A DNA stretch of 64,000 bases from Plantago ovata (taxonomy: Eukaryota > Streptophyta > Magnoliopsida > Lamiales > Plantaginaceae), in contig CM051457.1 in assembly GCA_028274465.1 (NCBI GenBank), forward strand, positions 74,436,496 to 74,500,495, in the 5' to 3' direction. The notes beneath the pieces were generated by a model that saw only the letters and a list, made by a program, of their open reading frames with translations, ran no database searches and was not told the DNA's origin. A program made the translations under genes and the position numbers. Positions 27,101 through 40,059 of this stretch are shown in pieces. The first letter of the stretch is position 1. The number at the start of each line of letters is the position of its first letter.

Positions 27101-30100
27101 ATCTAGTTTGTAAGTGTAATGGAAAGGTTAGTTTCAGCTATAGTACTTGTAGTTAGTTCTCTCCTATGTTTGAGGATAGAGATATCATAATGGAACACTC
27201 TAAATAGCAATCTAACTAATCAAGTGATCTAGTAGTTGTTCTATACATACAACTCATTCTTTACATGGATTGTATCTTTCATCTACCTAAAGCAATAGAA
27301 ATTGAATGAATGAATCAATAGAAACTAATCTAGTTTGTAAGGGTAATGGAAAGGTTAGTTTCAGCTATAGTACTTGTAGTTAGTTCTCTCCTATGTTTGA
27401 GGAAAGGGATATCATAATGGAACACTCTAAATAGCAATCTAACTAATCTAGTGATCTAGTAGTTGTTATATACATACAACTCATTCTTCACATGGCATTG
27501 TATCTTTCATGTACATAAGCAATAGAAGTGGATGAATGAATCATCTAGTTAGTAAGCACAATAGATAGGTTAGTTTCAATGGACTCTTTAACTTGCTCAT
27601 TAAGGAAGCAAGGGAACTTCTTATTTGATTGTGTATATAACTCTAGTACTTGTAGTTAGTTCTCTCCTATGTTTGCGGAAAGGAATATCATAACGGAACA
27701 TTCTATATAGAAATCTAACTAATCTAGTGATCTAGTTGTTGTTCTATATAAAGGGAAGACATACAAATCATTCTTTACATGGGATTGTATCTTTCATCTA
27801 CCTAATGCAATAGAAAGTGAATAAATGAATCAATAGACAACGAATCTAGTTTGTAAGTGTAATGGAAAGGTTAGTTTCAGCTATAGTACTTGTAGTTAGT
27901 TCTCTCCTATGTTTGAGGATAGAGATATCATAATGGAACACTCTAAATAGCAATCTAACTAATCAAGTGATCTAGTAGTTGTTCTATACATACAACTCAT
28001 TCTTTACATGGATTGTATCTTTCATCTACCTAAAGCAATAGAAATTGAATGAATGAATCAATAGACAACTAATCTAGTTTGTAAGGGTAATGGAAAGGTT
28101 AGTTTCAGCTATAGTACTTGTAGTTAGTTCTCTCCTATGTTTGAGGAAAGGGATATCATAATGGAACACTCTAAATAGCAATCTAACTAATCTAGTGATC
28201 TAGTAGTTGTTATATACATACAACTCATTCTTCACATGGCATTGTATCTTTCATGTACATAAAGCAATAGAAAGTGGATGAATGAATCATCTAGTTAGTA
28301 AGCACAATAGATAGGTTAGTTTCAATGGACTCTTTAACTTGCTCATTAAGGAAGCAAGGGAACTTCTTATTTGATTGTGTATATAACTCTAGTACTTGTA
28401 GTTAGTTCTCTCCTATGTTTGCGGAAAGGAATATCATAACGGAACATTCTATATAGCAATCTAACTAATCTAGTGATCTAGTTGTTGTTCTATATAAAGG
28501 GAAGACATACAAATCATTCTTTACATGGGATTGTATCTTTCATCTACCTAATGCAATAGAAAGTGAATGAATGAATCAATAGACAACTAATCTAGTTTGT
28601 AAGTGTAATGGAAAGGTTAGTTTCAGCTATAGTACTTGTAGTTAGTTCTCTCCTATGTTTGAGGATAGAGATATCATAATGGAACACTCTAAATAGCAAT
28701 CTAACTAATCAAGTGATCTAGTAGTTGTTCTATACATACAACTCATTCTTTACATGGATTGTATCTTTCATCTACCTAAAGCAATAGAAAGTGAATGAAT
28801 GAATCAATAGACAACTAATCTAGTTTGTAAGGCTAATGGAAAGGTTAGTTTCAGCTATAGTACTTGTAGTTAGTTCTCTCCTATGTTTGAGGAATGGATA
28901 TCATAATGGAACACTCTAAATAGCAATCTAACTAATCTAGTGATCTAGTAGTTGTTCTATACATACAACTCATTCTTCACATGGCATTGTATCTTTCATG
29001 TACATAAAGCAATAGAAAGTGGATGAATGAATCATCTAGTTAGTAAGCACAATAGATAGGTTAGTTTCAATGGACTCTTTAACTTGCTCATTAAGGAAGC
29101 AAGGGAACTTATTATTTGATTGTGTATATAACTCTATTACTTGTAGTTAGTTCTCTCCTATGTTTGCGGAAAGGAATATCATAACGGAACATTCTATATA
29201 GAAATCTAACTAATCTAGTGATCTAGTTGTTGTTCTATATAAAGGGAAGACATACAAATCATTCTTTACATGGGATTGTATCTTTCATCTACCTAATGCA
29301 ATAGAAAGTGAATGAATGAATCAATAGACAACGAATCTAGTTTGTAAGTGTAATGGAAAGGTTAGTTTCAGCTATAGTACTTGTAGTTAGTTCTCTCCTA
29401 TGTTTGAGGATAGAGATATCATAATGGAACACTCTAAATAGCAATCTAACTAATCAAGTGATCTAGTAGTTGTTCTATACATACAACTCATTCTTTACAT
29501 GGATTGTATCTTTCATCTACCTAAAGCAATAGAAATTGAATGAATGAATCAATAGAAACTAATCTAGTTTGTAAGGGTAATGGAAAGGTTAGTTTCAGCT
29601 ATAGTACTTGTAGTTAGTTCTCTCCTATGTTTGAGGAAAGGGATATCATAATGGAACACTCTAAATAGCAATCTAACAAATCTAGTGATCTAGTAGTTGT
29701 TATATACATACAACTCATTCTTCACATGGCATTGTATCTTTCATGTACAAGAGAAAGTGTATGAATGAATCATCTAGTTAGTAAGCACAATAGATAGGTT
29801 AGTTTCAATGGACTCTTTAACTTGCTCATTAAGGAAGCAAGGGAACTTCTTATTTGATTGTGTATATAACTCTAGTAATTGTAGTTAGTTCTCTCCTATG
29901 TTTGCGGAAAGGAATATCATAACGGAACATTCTATATAGCAATCTAACTAATCTAGTGATCTAGTTGTTGTTCTATATAAAGGGAAGACATACAAATCAT
30001 TCTTTACATGGGATTGTATCTTTCATCTACCTAATGCAATAGAAAGTGAATAAATGAATCAATAGACAACTAATCTAGTTTGTAAGTGTAATGGAAAGGT

Positions 30101-33100
30101 TAGTTTCAGCTATAGTACTTGTAGTTAGTTCTCTCCTATGTTTCAGGATAGAGATATCATAATGGAACACTCTAAATAGCAATCTAACTAATCAAGTGAT
30201 CTAGTAGTTGTTCTATACATACAACTCATTCTTTACATGGATTGTATCTTTCATCTACCTAAAGCAATAGAAATTGAATGAATGAATCAATAGACAACTA
30301 ATCTAGTTTGTAAGGGTAATGGAAAGGTTAGTTTCAGCTATAGTACTTGTAGTTAGTTCTCTCCTATGTTTGAGGAAAGGGATATCATAATGGAACACTC
30401 TAAATAGCAATCTAACTAATCTAGTGATCTAGTTGTTGTTATATACATACAACTCATTCTTCACATGGCATTGTATCTTTCATGTACATAAAGCAATAGA
30501 AAGTGGATGAATGAATCATCTAGTTAGTAAGCACAATAGATAGGTTAGTTTCAATGGACTCTTTAACTTGCTCATTAAGGAAGCAAGGGAACTTATTATT
30601 TGATTGTGTATATAACTCTATTACTTGTAGTTAGTTCTCTCCTATGTTTGCGGAAAGGAATATCATAACGGAACATTCTATATAGAAATCTAACTAATCT
30701 AGTGATCTAGTTGTTGTTCTATATAAAGGGAAGACATACAAATCATTCTTTACATGGGATTGTATCTTTCATCTACCTAATGCAATAGAAAGTGAATGAA
30801 TGAATCAATAGACAACGAATCTAGTTTGTAAGTGTAATGGAAAGGTTAGTTTCAGCTATAGTACTTGTAGTTAGTTCTCTCCTATGTTTGAGGATAGAGA
30901 TATCATAATGGAACACTCTAAATAGCAATCTAACTAATCAAGTGATCTAGTAGTTGTTCTATACATACAACTCATTCTTTACATGGATTGTATCTTTCAT
31001 CTACCTAAAGCAATAGAAAGTGAATGAATGAATCAATAGACAACTAATCTAGTTTGTAAGGCTAATGGAAAGGTTAGTTTCAGCTATAGTACTTGTAGTT
31101 AGTTCTCTCCTATGTTTGAGGAATGGGATATCATAATGGAACACTCTAAATAGCAATCTAACTAATCTAGTGATCTAGTAGTTGTTCTATACATACAACT
31201 CATTCTTCACATGGCATTGTATCTTTCATGTACATAAAGCAATAGAAAGTGGATGAATGAATCATCTAGTTAGTAAGCACAATAGATAGGTTAGTTTCAA
31301 TGGACTCTTTAACTTGCTCATTAAGGAAGCAAGGGAACTTATTATTTGATTGTGTATATAACTCTATTACTTGTAGTTAGTTCTCTCCTATGTTTGCGGA
31401 AAGGAATATCATAACGGAACATTCTATATAGAAATCTAACTAATCTAGTGATCTAGTTGTTGTTCTATATAAAGGGAAGACATACAAATCATTCTTTACA
31501 TGGGATTGTATCTTTCATCTACCTAATGCAATAGAAAGTGAATGAATGAATCAATAGACAACGAATCTAGTTTGTAAGTGTAATGGAAAGGTTAGTTTCA
31601 GCTATAGTACTTGTAGTTAGTTCTCTCCTATGTTTGAGGATAGAGATATCATAATGGAACACTCTAAATAGCAATCTAACTAATCAAGTGATCTAGTAGT
31701 TGTTCTATACATACAACTCATTCTTTACATGGATTGTATCTTTCATCTACCTAAAGCAATAGAAATTGAATGAATGAATCAATAGAAACTAATCTAGTTT
31801 GTAAGGGTAATGGAAAGGTTAGTTTCAGCTATAGTACTTGTAGTTAGTTCTCTCCTATGTTTGAGGAAAGGGATATCATAATGGAACACTCTAAATAGCA
31901 ATCTAACAAATCTAGTGATCTAGTAGTTGTTATATACATACAACTCATTCTTCACATGGCATTGTATCTTTCATGTACAGAGAAAGTGTATGAATGAATC
32001 ATCTAGTTAGTAAGCACAATAGATAGGTTAGTTTCAATGGACTCTTTAACTTGCTCATTAAGGAAGCAAGGGAACTTCTTATTTGATTGTGTATATAACT
32101 CTAGTAATTGTAGTTAGTTCTCTCCTATGTTTGCGGAAAGGAATATCATAACGGAACATTCTATATAGCAATCTAACTAATCTAGTGATCTAGTTGTTGT
32201 TCTATATAAAGGGAAGACATACAAATCATTCTTTACATGGGATTGTATCTTTCATCCATCTAATGCAATAGAAAGTGAATAAATGAATCAATAGACAACT
32301 AATCTAGTTTGTAAATGTAATGGAAAGGTTAGTTTCAGCTATAGTACTTGTAGTTAGTTCTCTCCTATGTTTCAGGATAGAGATATCATAATGGAACACT
32401 CTAAATAGCAATCTAACTAATCAAGTGATCTAGTAGTTGTTCTATACATACAACTCATTCTTTACATGGATTGTATCTTTCATCTACCTAAAGCAATAGA
32501 AATTGAATGAATGAATCAATAGACAACTAATCTAGTTTGTAAGGGTAATGGAAAGGTTAGTTTCAGCTATAGTACTTGTAGTTAGTTCTCTCCTATGTTT
32601 GAGGAAAGGGATATCATAATGGAACACTCAAAATAGCAATCTAACTAATCTAGTGATCTAGTTGTTGTTATATACATACAACTCATTCTTCACATGGCAT
32701 TGTATCTTTCATGTACATAAAGCAATAGAAAGTGGATGAATGAATCATCTAGTTAGTAAGCACAATAGATAGGTTAGTTTCAATGGACTCTTTAACTTGC
32801 TCATTAAGGAAGCAAGGGAACTTATTATTTGATTGTGTATATAACTCTATTACTTGTAGTTAGTTCTCTCCTATGTTTGCGGAAAGGAATATCATAACGG
32901 AACATTCTATATAGAAATCTAACTAATCTAGTGATCTAGTTGTTGTTCTATATAAAGGGAAGACATACAAATCATTCTTTACATGGGATTGTATCTTTCA
33001 TCTACCTAATGCAATAGAAAGTGAATGAATGAATCAATAGACAACGAATCTAGTTTGTAAGTGTAATGGAAAGGTTAGTTTCAGCTATAGTACTTGTAGT

Positions 33101-36100
33101 TAGTTCTCTCCTATGTTTGAGGATAGAGATATCATAATGGAACACTCTAAATAGCAATCTAACTAATCAAGTGATCTAGTAGTTGTTCTATACATACAAC
33201 TCATTCTTTACATGGGATTGTATCTTTCATCTACCTAAAGCAATAGAAAGTGAATGAATGAATCAATAGACAACTAATCTAGTTTGTAAGGCTAATGGAA
33301 AGGTTAGTTTCAGCTATAGTACTTGTAGTTAGTTCTCTCCTATGTTTGAGGAATGGGATATCATAATGGAACACTCTAAATAGCAATCTAACTAATCTAG
33401 TGATCTAGTAGTTGTTCTATACATACAACTCATTCTTCACATGGCATTGTATCTTTCATGTACATAAAGCAATAGAAAGTGGATGAATGAATCATCTAGT
33501 TAGTAAGCACAATAGATAGGTTAGTTTCAATGGACTCTTTAACTTGCTCATTAAGGAAGCAAGGGAACTTATTATTTGATTGTGTATATAACTCTATTAC
33601 TTGTAGTTAGTTCTCTCCTATGTTTGCGGAAAGGAATATCATAACGGAACATTCTATATAGAAATCTAACTAATCTAGTGATCTAGTTGTTGTTCTATAT
33701 AAAGGGAAGACATACAAATCATTCTTTACATGGGATTGTATCTTTCATCTACCTAATGCAATAGAAAGTGAATGAATGAATCAATAGACAACGAATCTAG
33801 TTTGTAAGTGTAATGGAAAGGTTAGTTTCAGCTATAGTACTTGTAGTTAGTTCTCTCCTATGTTTGAGGATAGAGATATCATAATGGAACACTCTAAATA
33901 GCAATCTAACTAATCAAGTGATCTAGTAGTTGTTCTATACATACAACTCATTCTTTACATGGATTGTATCTTTCATCTACCTAAAGCAATAGAAATTGAA
34001 TGAATGAATCAATAGAAACTAATCTAGTTTGTAAGGGTAATGGAAAGGTTAGTTTCAGCTATAGTACTTGTAGTTAGTTCTCTCCTATGTTTGAGGAAAG
34101 GGATATCATAATGGAACACTCTAAATAGCAATCTAACAAATCTAGTGATCTAGTAGTTGTTATATACATACAACTCATTCTTCACATGGCATTGTATCTT
34201 TCATGTACAGAGAAAGTGTATGAATGAATCATCTAGTTAGTAAGCACAATAGATAGGTTAGTTTCAATGGACTCTTTAACTTGCTCATTAAGGAAGCAAG
34301 GGAACTTCTTATTTGATTGTGTATATAACTCTAGTAATTGTAGTTAGTTCTCTCCTATGTTTGCGGAAAGGAATATCATAACGGAACATTCTATATAGCA
34401 ATCTAACTAATCTAGTGATCTAGTTGTTGTTCTATATAAAGGGAAGACATACAAATCATTCTTTACATGGGATTGTATCTTTCATCCATCTAATGCAATA
34501 GAAAGTGAATAAATGAATCAATAGACAACTAATCTAGTTTGTAAGTGTAATGGAAAGGTTAGTTTCAGCTATAGTACTTGTAGTTAGTTCTCTCCTATGT
34601 TTAGGATAGAGATATCATAATGGAACACTCTAAATAGCAATCTAACTAATCAAGTGATCTAGTAGTTGTTCTATACATACAACTCATTCTTTACATGGAT
34701 TGTATCTTTCATCTACCTAAAGCAATAGAAAGTGAATGAATGAATCAATAGACAACTAATCTAGTTTGTAAGGGTAATGGAAAGGTTAGTTTCAGCTATA
34801 GTACTTGTAGTTAGTTCTCTCCTATGTTTGAGGAAAGGGATATCATAATGGAACACTCAAAATAGCAATCTAACTAATCTAGTGATCTAGTTGTTGTTAT
34901 ATACATACAACTCATTCTTCACATGGCATTGTATCTTTCATGTACATAAAGCAATAGAAAGTGGATGAATGAATCATCTAGTTAGTAAGCACAATAGATA
35001 GGTTAGTTTCAATGGACTCTTTAACTTGCTCATTAAGGAAGCAAGGGAACTTATTATTTGATTGTGTATATAACTCTATTACTTGTAGTTAGTTCTCTCC
35101 TATGTTTGCGGAAAGGAATATCATAACGGAACATTCTATATAGAAATCTAACTAATCTAGTGATCTAGTTGTTGTTCTATATAAAGGGAAGACATACAAA
35201 TCATTCTTTACATGGGATTGTATCTTTCATCTACCTAATGCAATAGAAAGTGAATGAATGAATCAATAGACAACGAATCTAGTTTGTAAGTGTAATGGAA
35301 AGGTTAGTTTCAGCTATAGTACTTGTAGTTAGTTCTCTCCTATGTTTGAGGATAGAGATATCATAATGGAACACTCTAAATAGCAATCTAACTAATCAAG
35401 TGATCTAGTAGTTGTTCTATACATACAACTCATTCTTTACATGGGATTGTATCTTTCATCTACCTAAAGCAATAGAAAGTGAATGAATGAATCAATAGAC
35501 AACTAATCTAGTTTGTAAGGCTAATGGAAAGGTTAGTTTCAGCTATAGTACTTGTAGTTAGTTCTCTCCTATGTTTGAGGAATGGGATATCATAATGGAA
35601 CACTCTAAATAGCAATCTAACTAATCTAGTGATCTAGTAGTTGTTCTATACATACAACTCATTCTTCACATGGCATTGTATCTTTCATGTACATAAAGCA
35701 ATAGAAAGTGGATGAATGAATCATCTAGTTAGTAAGCACAATAGATAGGTTAGTTTCAATGGACTCTTTAACTTGCTCATTAAGGAAGCAAGGGAACTTA
35801 TTATTTGATTGTGTATATAACTCTATTACTTGTAGTTAGTTCTCTCCTATGTTTGCGGAAAGGAATATCATAACGGAACATTCTATATAGAAATCTAACT
35901 AATCTAGTGATCTAGTTGTTGTTCTATATAAAGGGAAGACATACAAATCATTCTTTACATGGGATTGTATCTTTCATCTACCTAATGCAATAGAAAGTGA
36001 ATGAATGAATCAATAGACAACGAATCTAGTTTGTAAGTGTAATGGAAAGGTTAGTTTCAGCTATAGTACTTGTAGTTAGTTCTCTCCTATGTTTGAGGAT

Positions 36101-39100
36101 AGAGATATCATAATGGAACACTCTAAATAGCAATCTAACTAATCAAGTGATCTAGTAGTTGTTCTATACATACAACTCATTCTTTACATGGATTGTATCT
36201 TTCATCTACCTAAAGCAATAGAAATTGAATGAATGAATCAATAGAAACTAATCTAGTTTGTAAGGGTAATGGAAAGGTTAGTTTCAGCTATAGTACTTGT
36301 AGTTAGTTCTCTCCTATGTTTGAGGAAAGGGATATCATAATGGAACACTCTAAATAGCAATCTAACAAATCTAGTGATCTAGTAGTTGTTATATACATAC
36401 AACTCATTCTTCACATGGCATTGTATCTTTCATGTACAGAGAAAGTGTATGAATGAATCATCTAGTTAGTAAGCACAATAGATAGGTTAGTTTCAATGGA
36501 CTCTTTAACTTGCTCATTAAGGAAGCAAGGGAACTTCTTATTTGATTGTGTATATAACTCTAGTAATTGTAGTTAGTTCTCTCCTATGTTTGCGGAAAGG
36601 AATATCATAACGGAACATTCTATATAGCAATCTAACTAATCTAGTGATCTAGTTGTTGTTCTATATAAAGGGAAGACATACAAATCATTCTTTACATGGG
36701 ATTGTATCTTTCATCAATCTAATGCAATAGAAAGTGAATAAATGAATCAATAGACAACTAATCTAGTTTGTAAGTGTAATGGAAAGGTTAGTTTCAGCTA
36801 TAGTACTTGTATTTAGTTCTCTCCTATGTTTGATGATAGAGATATCATAATGGAACACTCTAAATAGCAATCTAACTAATCAAGTGATCTAGTAGTAGTT
36901 CTATACATACAACTCATTCTTTACATGGATTGTATCTTTCATCTACGTAAAGCAATAGAAAGGGAATGAATGAATCAATAGACAACTAATCTAGTTTGTA
37001 AGGGTAATGGAAAGGTTAGTTTCAGCTATAGTACTTGTAGTTAGTTCTCTCCTATGTTTGAGGAAAGAGATATCATAATGTAACACTCTAAATAGCAATC
37101 TAACTAATCTAGTGATCTAGTAGTTGTTATATACATACAACTCATTCTTCACATGGCATTGTATCTTTCATGTACATAAATCAATAGAAAGTCGATGAAT
37201 GAATCATCTTGTTGGTAAGCACAATAGATAGGTTAGTTTCAATGGACTCTTTAACTTGCTCATTAAGGAAGCAAGGGAACTTCTTATTTGATCGTGTATA
37301 TAACTCTAGTACTTGTAGTTAGTTCTCTCCTATGTTTGCGGAAAGGAATATCATAACGGAACATTCTATATAGCAATCTAACTAATCTAGTGATCTAGTT
37401 GTTGTTCTATATAAAGGGAAGACATACAAATCATTCTTTACATGGGATTGTATCTTTCATCTACCTAATCCAATAAAAGTGAATGAATGAATCAATAGAC
37501 AACTAATCTAGTTTGTAAATGTAATGGAAAGGTTAGTTTCAGCTATAGTACTTGTAGTTAGTTCTCTCCTATGTTTCAGGATAGAGATATCATAATGGAA
37601 CACTCTAAATAGCAATCTAACTAATCAAGTGATCTAGTAGTTGTTCTATACATACAACTCATTCTTTACATGGGATTGTATCTTTCATCTACCTAAAGCA
37701 ATAGAAAGTGAATGAATGAATCAATAGACAACTAATCTAGTTTGTAAGGCTAATGGAAAGGTTAGTTTCAGCTATAGTACTTGTAGTTAGTTCTCTCCTA
37801 TGTTTGAGGAATGGGATATCATAATGGAACACTCTAAATAGCAATCTAACTAATCTAGTGATCTAGTAGTTGTTCTATACATACAACTCATTCTTCACAT
37901 GGCATTGTATCTTTCATGTACATAAAGCAATAGAAAGTGGATGAATGAATCATCTAGTTAGTAAGCACAATAGATAGGTTAGTTTCAATGGACTCTTTAA
38001 CTTGCTCATTAAGGAAGCAAGGGAACTTATTATTTGATTGTGTATATAACTCTATTACTTGTAGTTAGTTCTCTCCTATGTTTGCGGAAAGGAATATCAT
38101 AACGGAACATTCTATATAGAAATCTAACTAATCTAGTGATCTAGTTGTTGTTCTATATAAAGGGAAGACATACAAATCATTCTTTACATGGGATTGTATC
38201 TTTCATCTACCTAATGCAATAGAAAGTGAATGAATGAATCAATAGACAACGAATCTAGTTTGTAAGTGTAATGGAAAGGTTAGTTTCAGCTATAGTACTT
38301 GTAGTTAGTTCTCTCCTATGTTTGAGGATAGAGATATCATAATGGAACACTCTAAATAGCAATCTAACTAATCAAGTGATCTAGTAGTTGTTCTATACAT
38401 ACAACTCATTCTTTACATGGGATTGTATCTTTCATCTACCTAAAGCAATAGAAAGTGAATGAATGAATCAATAGACAACTAATCTAGTTTGTAAGGCTAA
38501 TGGAAATGTTAGTTTCAGCTATAGTACTTGTAGTTAGTTCTCTCCTATGTTTGAGGAATGGGATATCATAATGGATCACTCTAAATAGCAATCTAACTAA
38601 TCTAGTGATCTAGTAGTTGTTGTATACATACAACTAATTCTTCACATGGCATTGTATCTTTCATCTACATAAAGCAATAGAAAGTGGATGAATGAATCAT
38701 CTAGTTAGTAACCACAATAGATAGGTTAGTTTCAATGGACTCTTTAACTTGCTCATTAAGGAAGCAAGGGAACTTCTTATTTGATTGTGTATATAACTCT
38801 AGTACTTGTAGTTAGTTCTTTCCTATATTTGCGGAAAGCAATATCATAACGGAACATTCTATATAGAAATCTAACTAATGTAGTGATCTAGTTGTTGTTC
38901 TATATAAAGGGAAGACATACAAATCATTCTTTACATGGGATTGTATCTTTCATCTACCTAATGCAATAGAAAGTGAATGAAAGAATCAATAGACAACTAA
39001 TCTAGTTTGTAAGTGTAATGGAAAGGTTAGTTTCAGCTATAGTACTTGTAGTTAGTTCTCTCCTATGTTTGAGGATAGAGATATCATAATGGAACACTCT

Positions 39101-39175
39101 AAATAGCAATCTAACTAATCAAGTGATCTAGTAGTTGTTCTATACATACAACTCATTCTTTACATGGATTGTATC
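21122..39175 (-). repeat. Satellite array 2, distal part (homogeneous B-A-A trimers)
   Basis: The B-monomer marker recurs at a very even ~746 bp (range 736-747) from 21654 to 38764. A rarer B variant with 'cagagaaagtgtatg' in place of 'cataaagcaatagaaagtg' returns every 2229-2230 bp at ~29.75, 31.98, 34.20 and 36.43 kb, defining a nine-monomer (three-trimer) higher-order repeat there. It is also seen near 12.1, 21.6 and 23.0 kb. Neighbouring repeats differ by only a few bases. The array is cut at 39175 by insertion of a gypsy LTR; no satellite follows in the window. Confidence 0.95.
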
Positions 39176-39972
39176 TGTTAGTGTTGAAATATGTCCAGTC
39201 CGCATGTACGAACTGGAGCGGTCTAAGAGCGCGATAAAGCATCATAGGCCGTCCCTCAAGGGGCGCGACCACACCAAAGTATGTCACTAAGGTGTGGTTC
39301 AACCAACATAGGGTCCGACCATCACTAGGAGGCCAACCCTCAAAATAAGCTCATCACAAAGACGAAGCAGCAAGTGAGCTCGAGGAACATCTCTAGGGCT
39401 CGAGGAGGCCTTACGTCAAGGTAACACTCTCTGAGAAAAACTAGGCCTTACGTCAAGGTAACGCTCTTTGAGAGAAACTGGGCAGGACACTACACACACC
39501 TCCTACGTACAAGGGAGGCTCGAGGACCCTGAGCGACTAGCCAGGGTCGCTCCCTTGGGCCAAGGCCCATGGACCTCCCTAATGGGCTTGGGCCAAGGAA
39601 GGCCTCAATCTCAGTCGTACACGTGTCGTGATCCTACGCGACATGGACATAAAAGTCCACAAGTATATAAAGGCTTCATTCACTTCTCAACAGTAAGCAT
39701 TAATACCTCTCAACCACTACTCAATATTTCTCTCACTAGGGAAGTCTTCAGCTCCCTACACGTAAAGTCATCGCTCCGGTCTGATACCTTACAGACCGGG
39801 TAAGAGACACTAACCCCCCCCCCTCTAGTCTATTTCAGGTGTGAGGAAGCTACAAGAAGGTTCCCTATCATCTCAGGAGGAACACTACATGAATAAATGA
39901 ATAAGACATAGAATAAGTTGACCATAGCGACTCACTGCGAACTTAGAAAGAAGCACGAATTACCCTTCAACA
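39176..39972 (+). mobile_element. 5' LTR of Tat-lineage Ty3/gypsy element (Tat-1)
   Basis: A ~797 bp LTR beginning TGTTAGTG and ending in ...TTCAACA, directly followed by a primer-binding region. The upstream five bases gtatc are satellite sequence and would be the target-site duplication. A TATA motif lies at 39664-39671. Around 39407-39470 an 'aggccttacgtcaaggtaac' segment occurs twice. A short hairpin (ccggtctg...cagaccgg) near 39776-39800 precedes a C-run. It shares the start, the 'cactagggaag' / 'ctccctac' region and the end with the LTR at 61328, but the two differ in length (797 against 1000 bp) and in much of U3, so they are related subfamilies rather than one pair. Confidence 0.88.
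39664..39671 (+). promoter_or_regulatory. TATA box of the Tat-1 LTR
   Basis: The sequence tatataaa lies about 490 bp into the 797 bp LTR, followed ~130 bp later by the hairpin and C-run typical of the R/U5 part of this LTR type. Confidence 0.65.
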
Positions 39973-39973
39973 T

Positions 39974-39992
39974 TTGGCGCCGTCTGTGGGAA
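39974..39992 (+). promoter_or_regulatory. Primer-binding site region of Tat-1
   Basis: TTGGCGCCGTCTGTGGGAA lies one base after the LTR end. The TGGCGCCGT core is the common tRNA primer site of plant Tat and Athila elements (usually assigned to tRNA-Asp or tRNA-Arg). Confidence 0.8.
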
Positions 39993-40059
39993 GCGACACG
40001 AAAGGTCATTCCTTACCCTACTGGTCGAGCCATCACCCTCCTCGTGACCCTTCACGAAT

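Noticed and set aside
1-39175. CRISPR-like regularly spaced repeats
   Set aside because: The whole ~230-290 bp monomer is conserved with no unique spacers; this is a tandem satellite in a plant genome.
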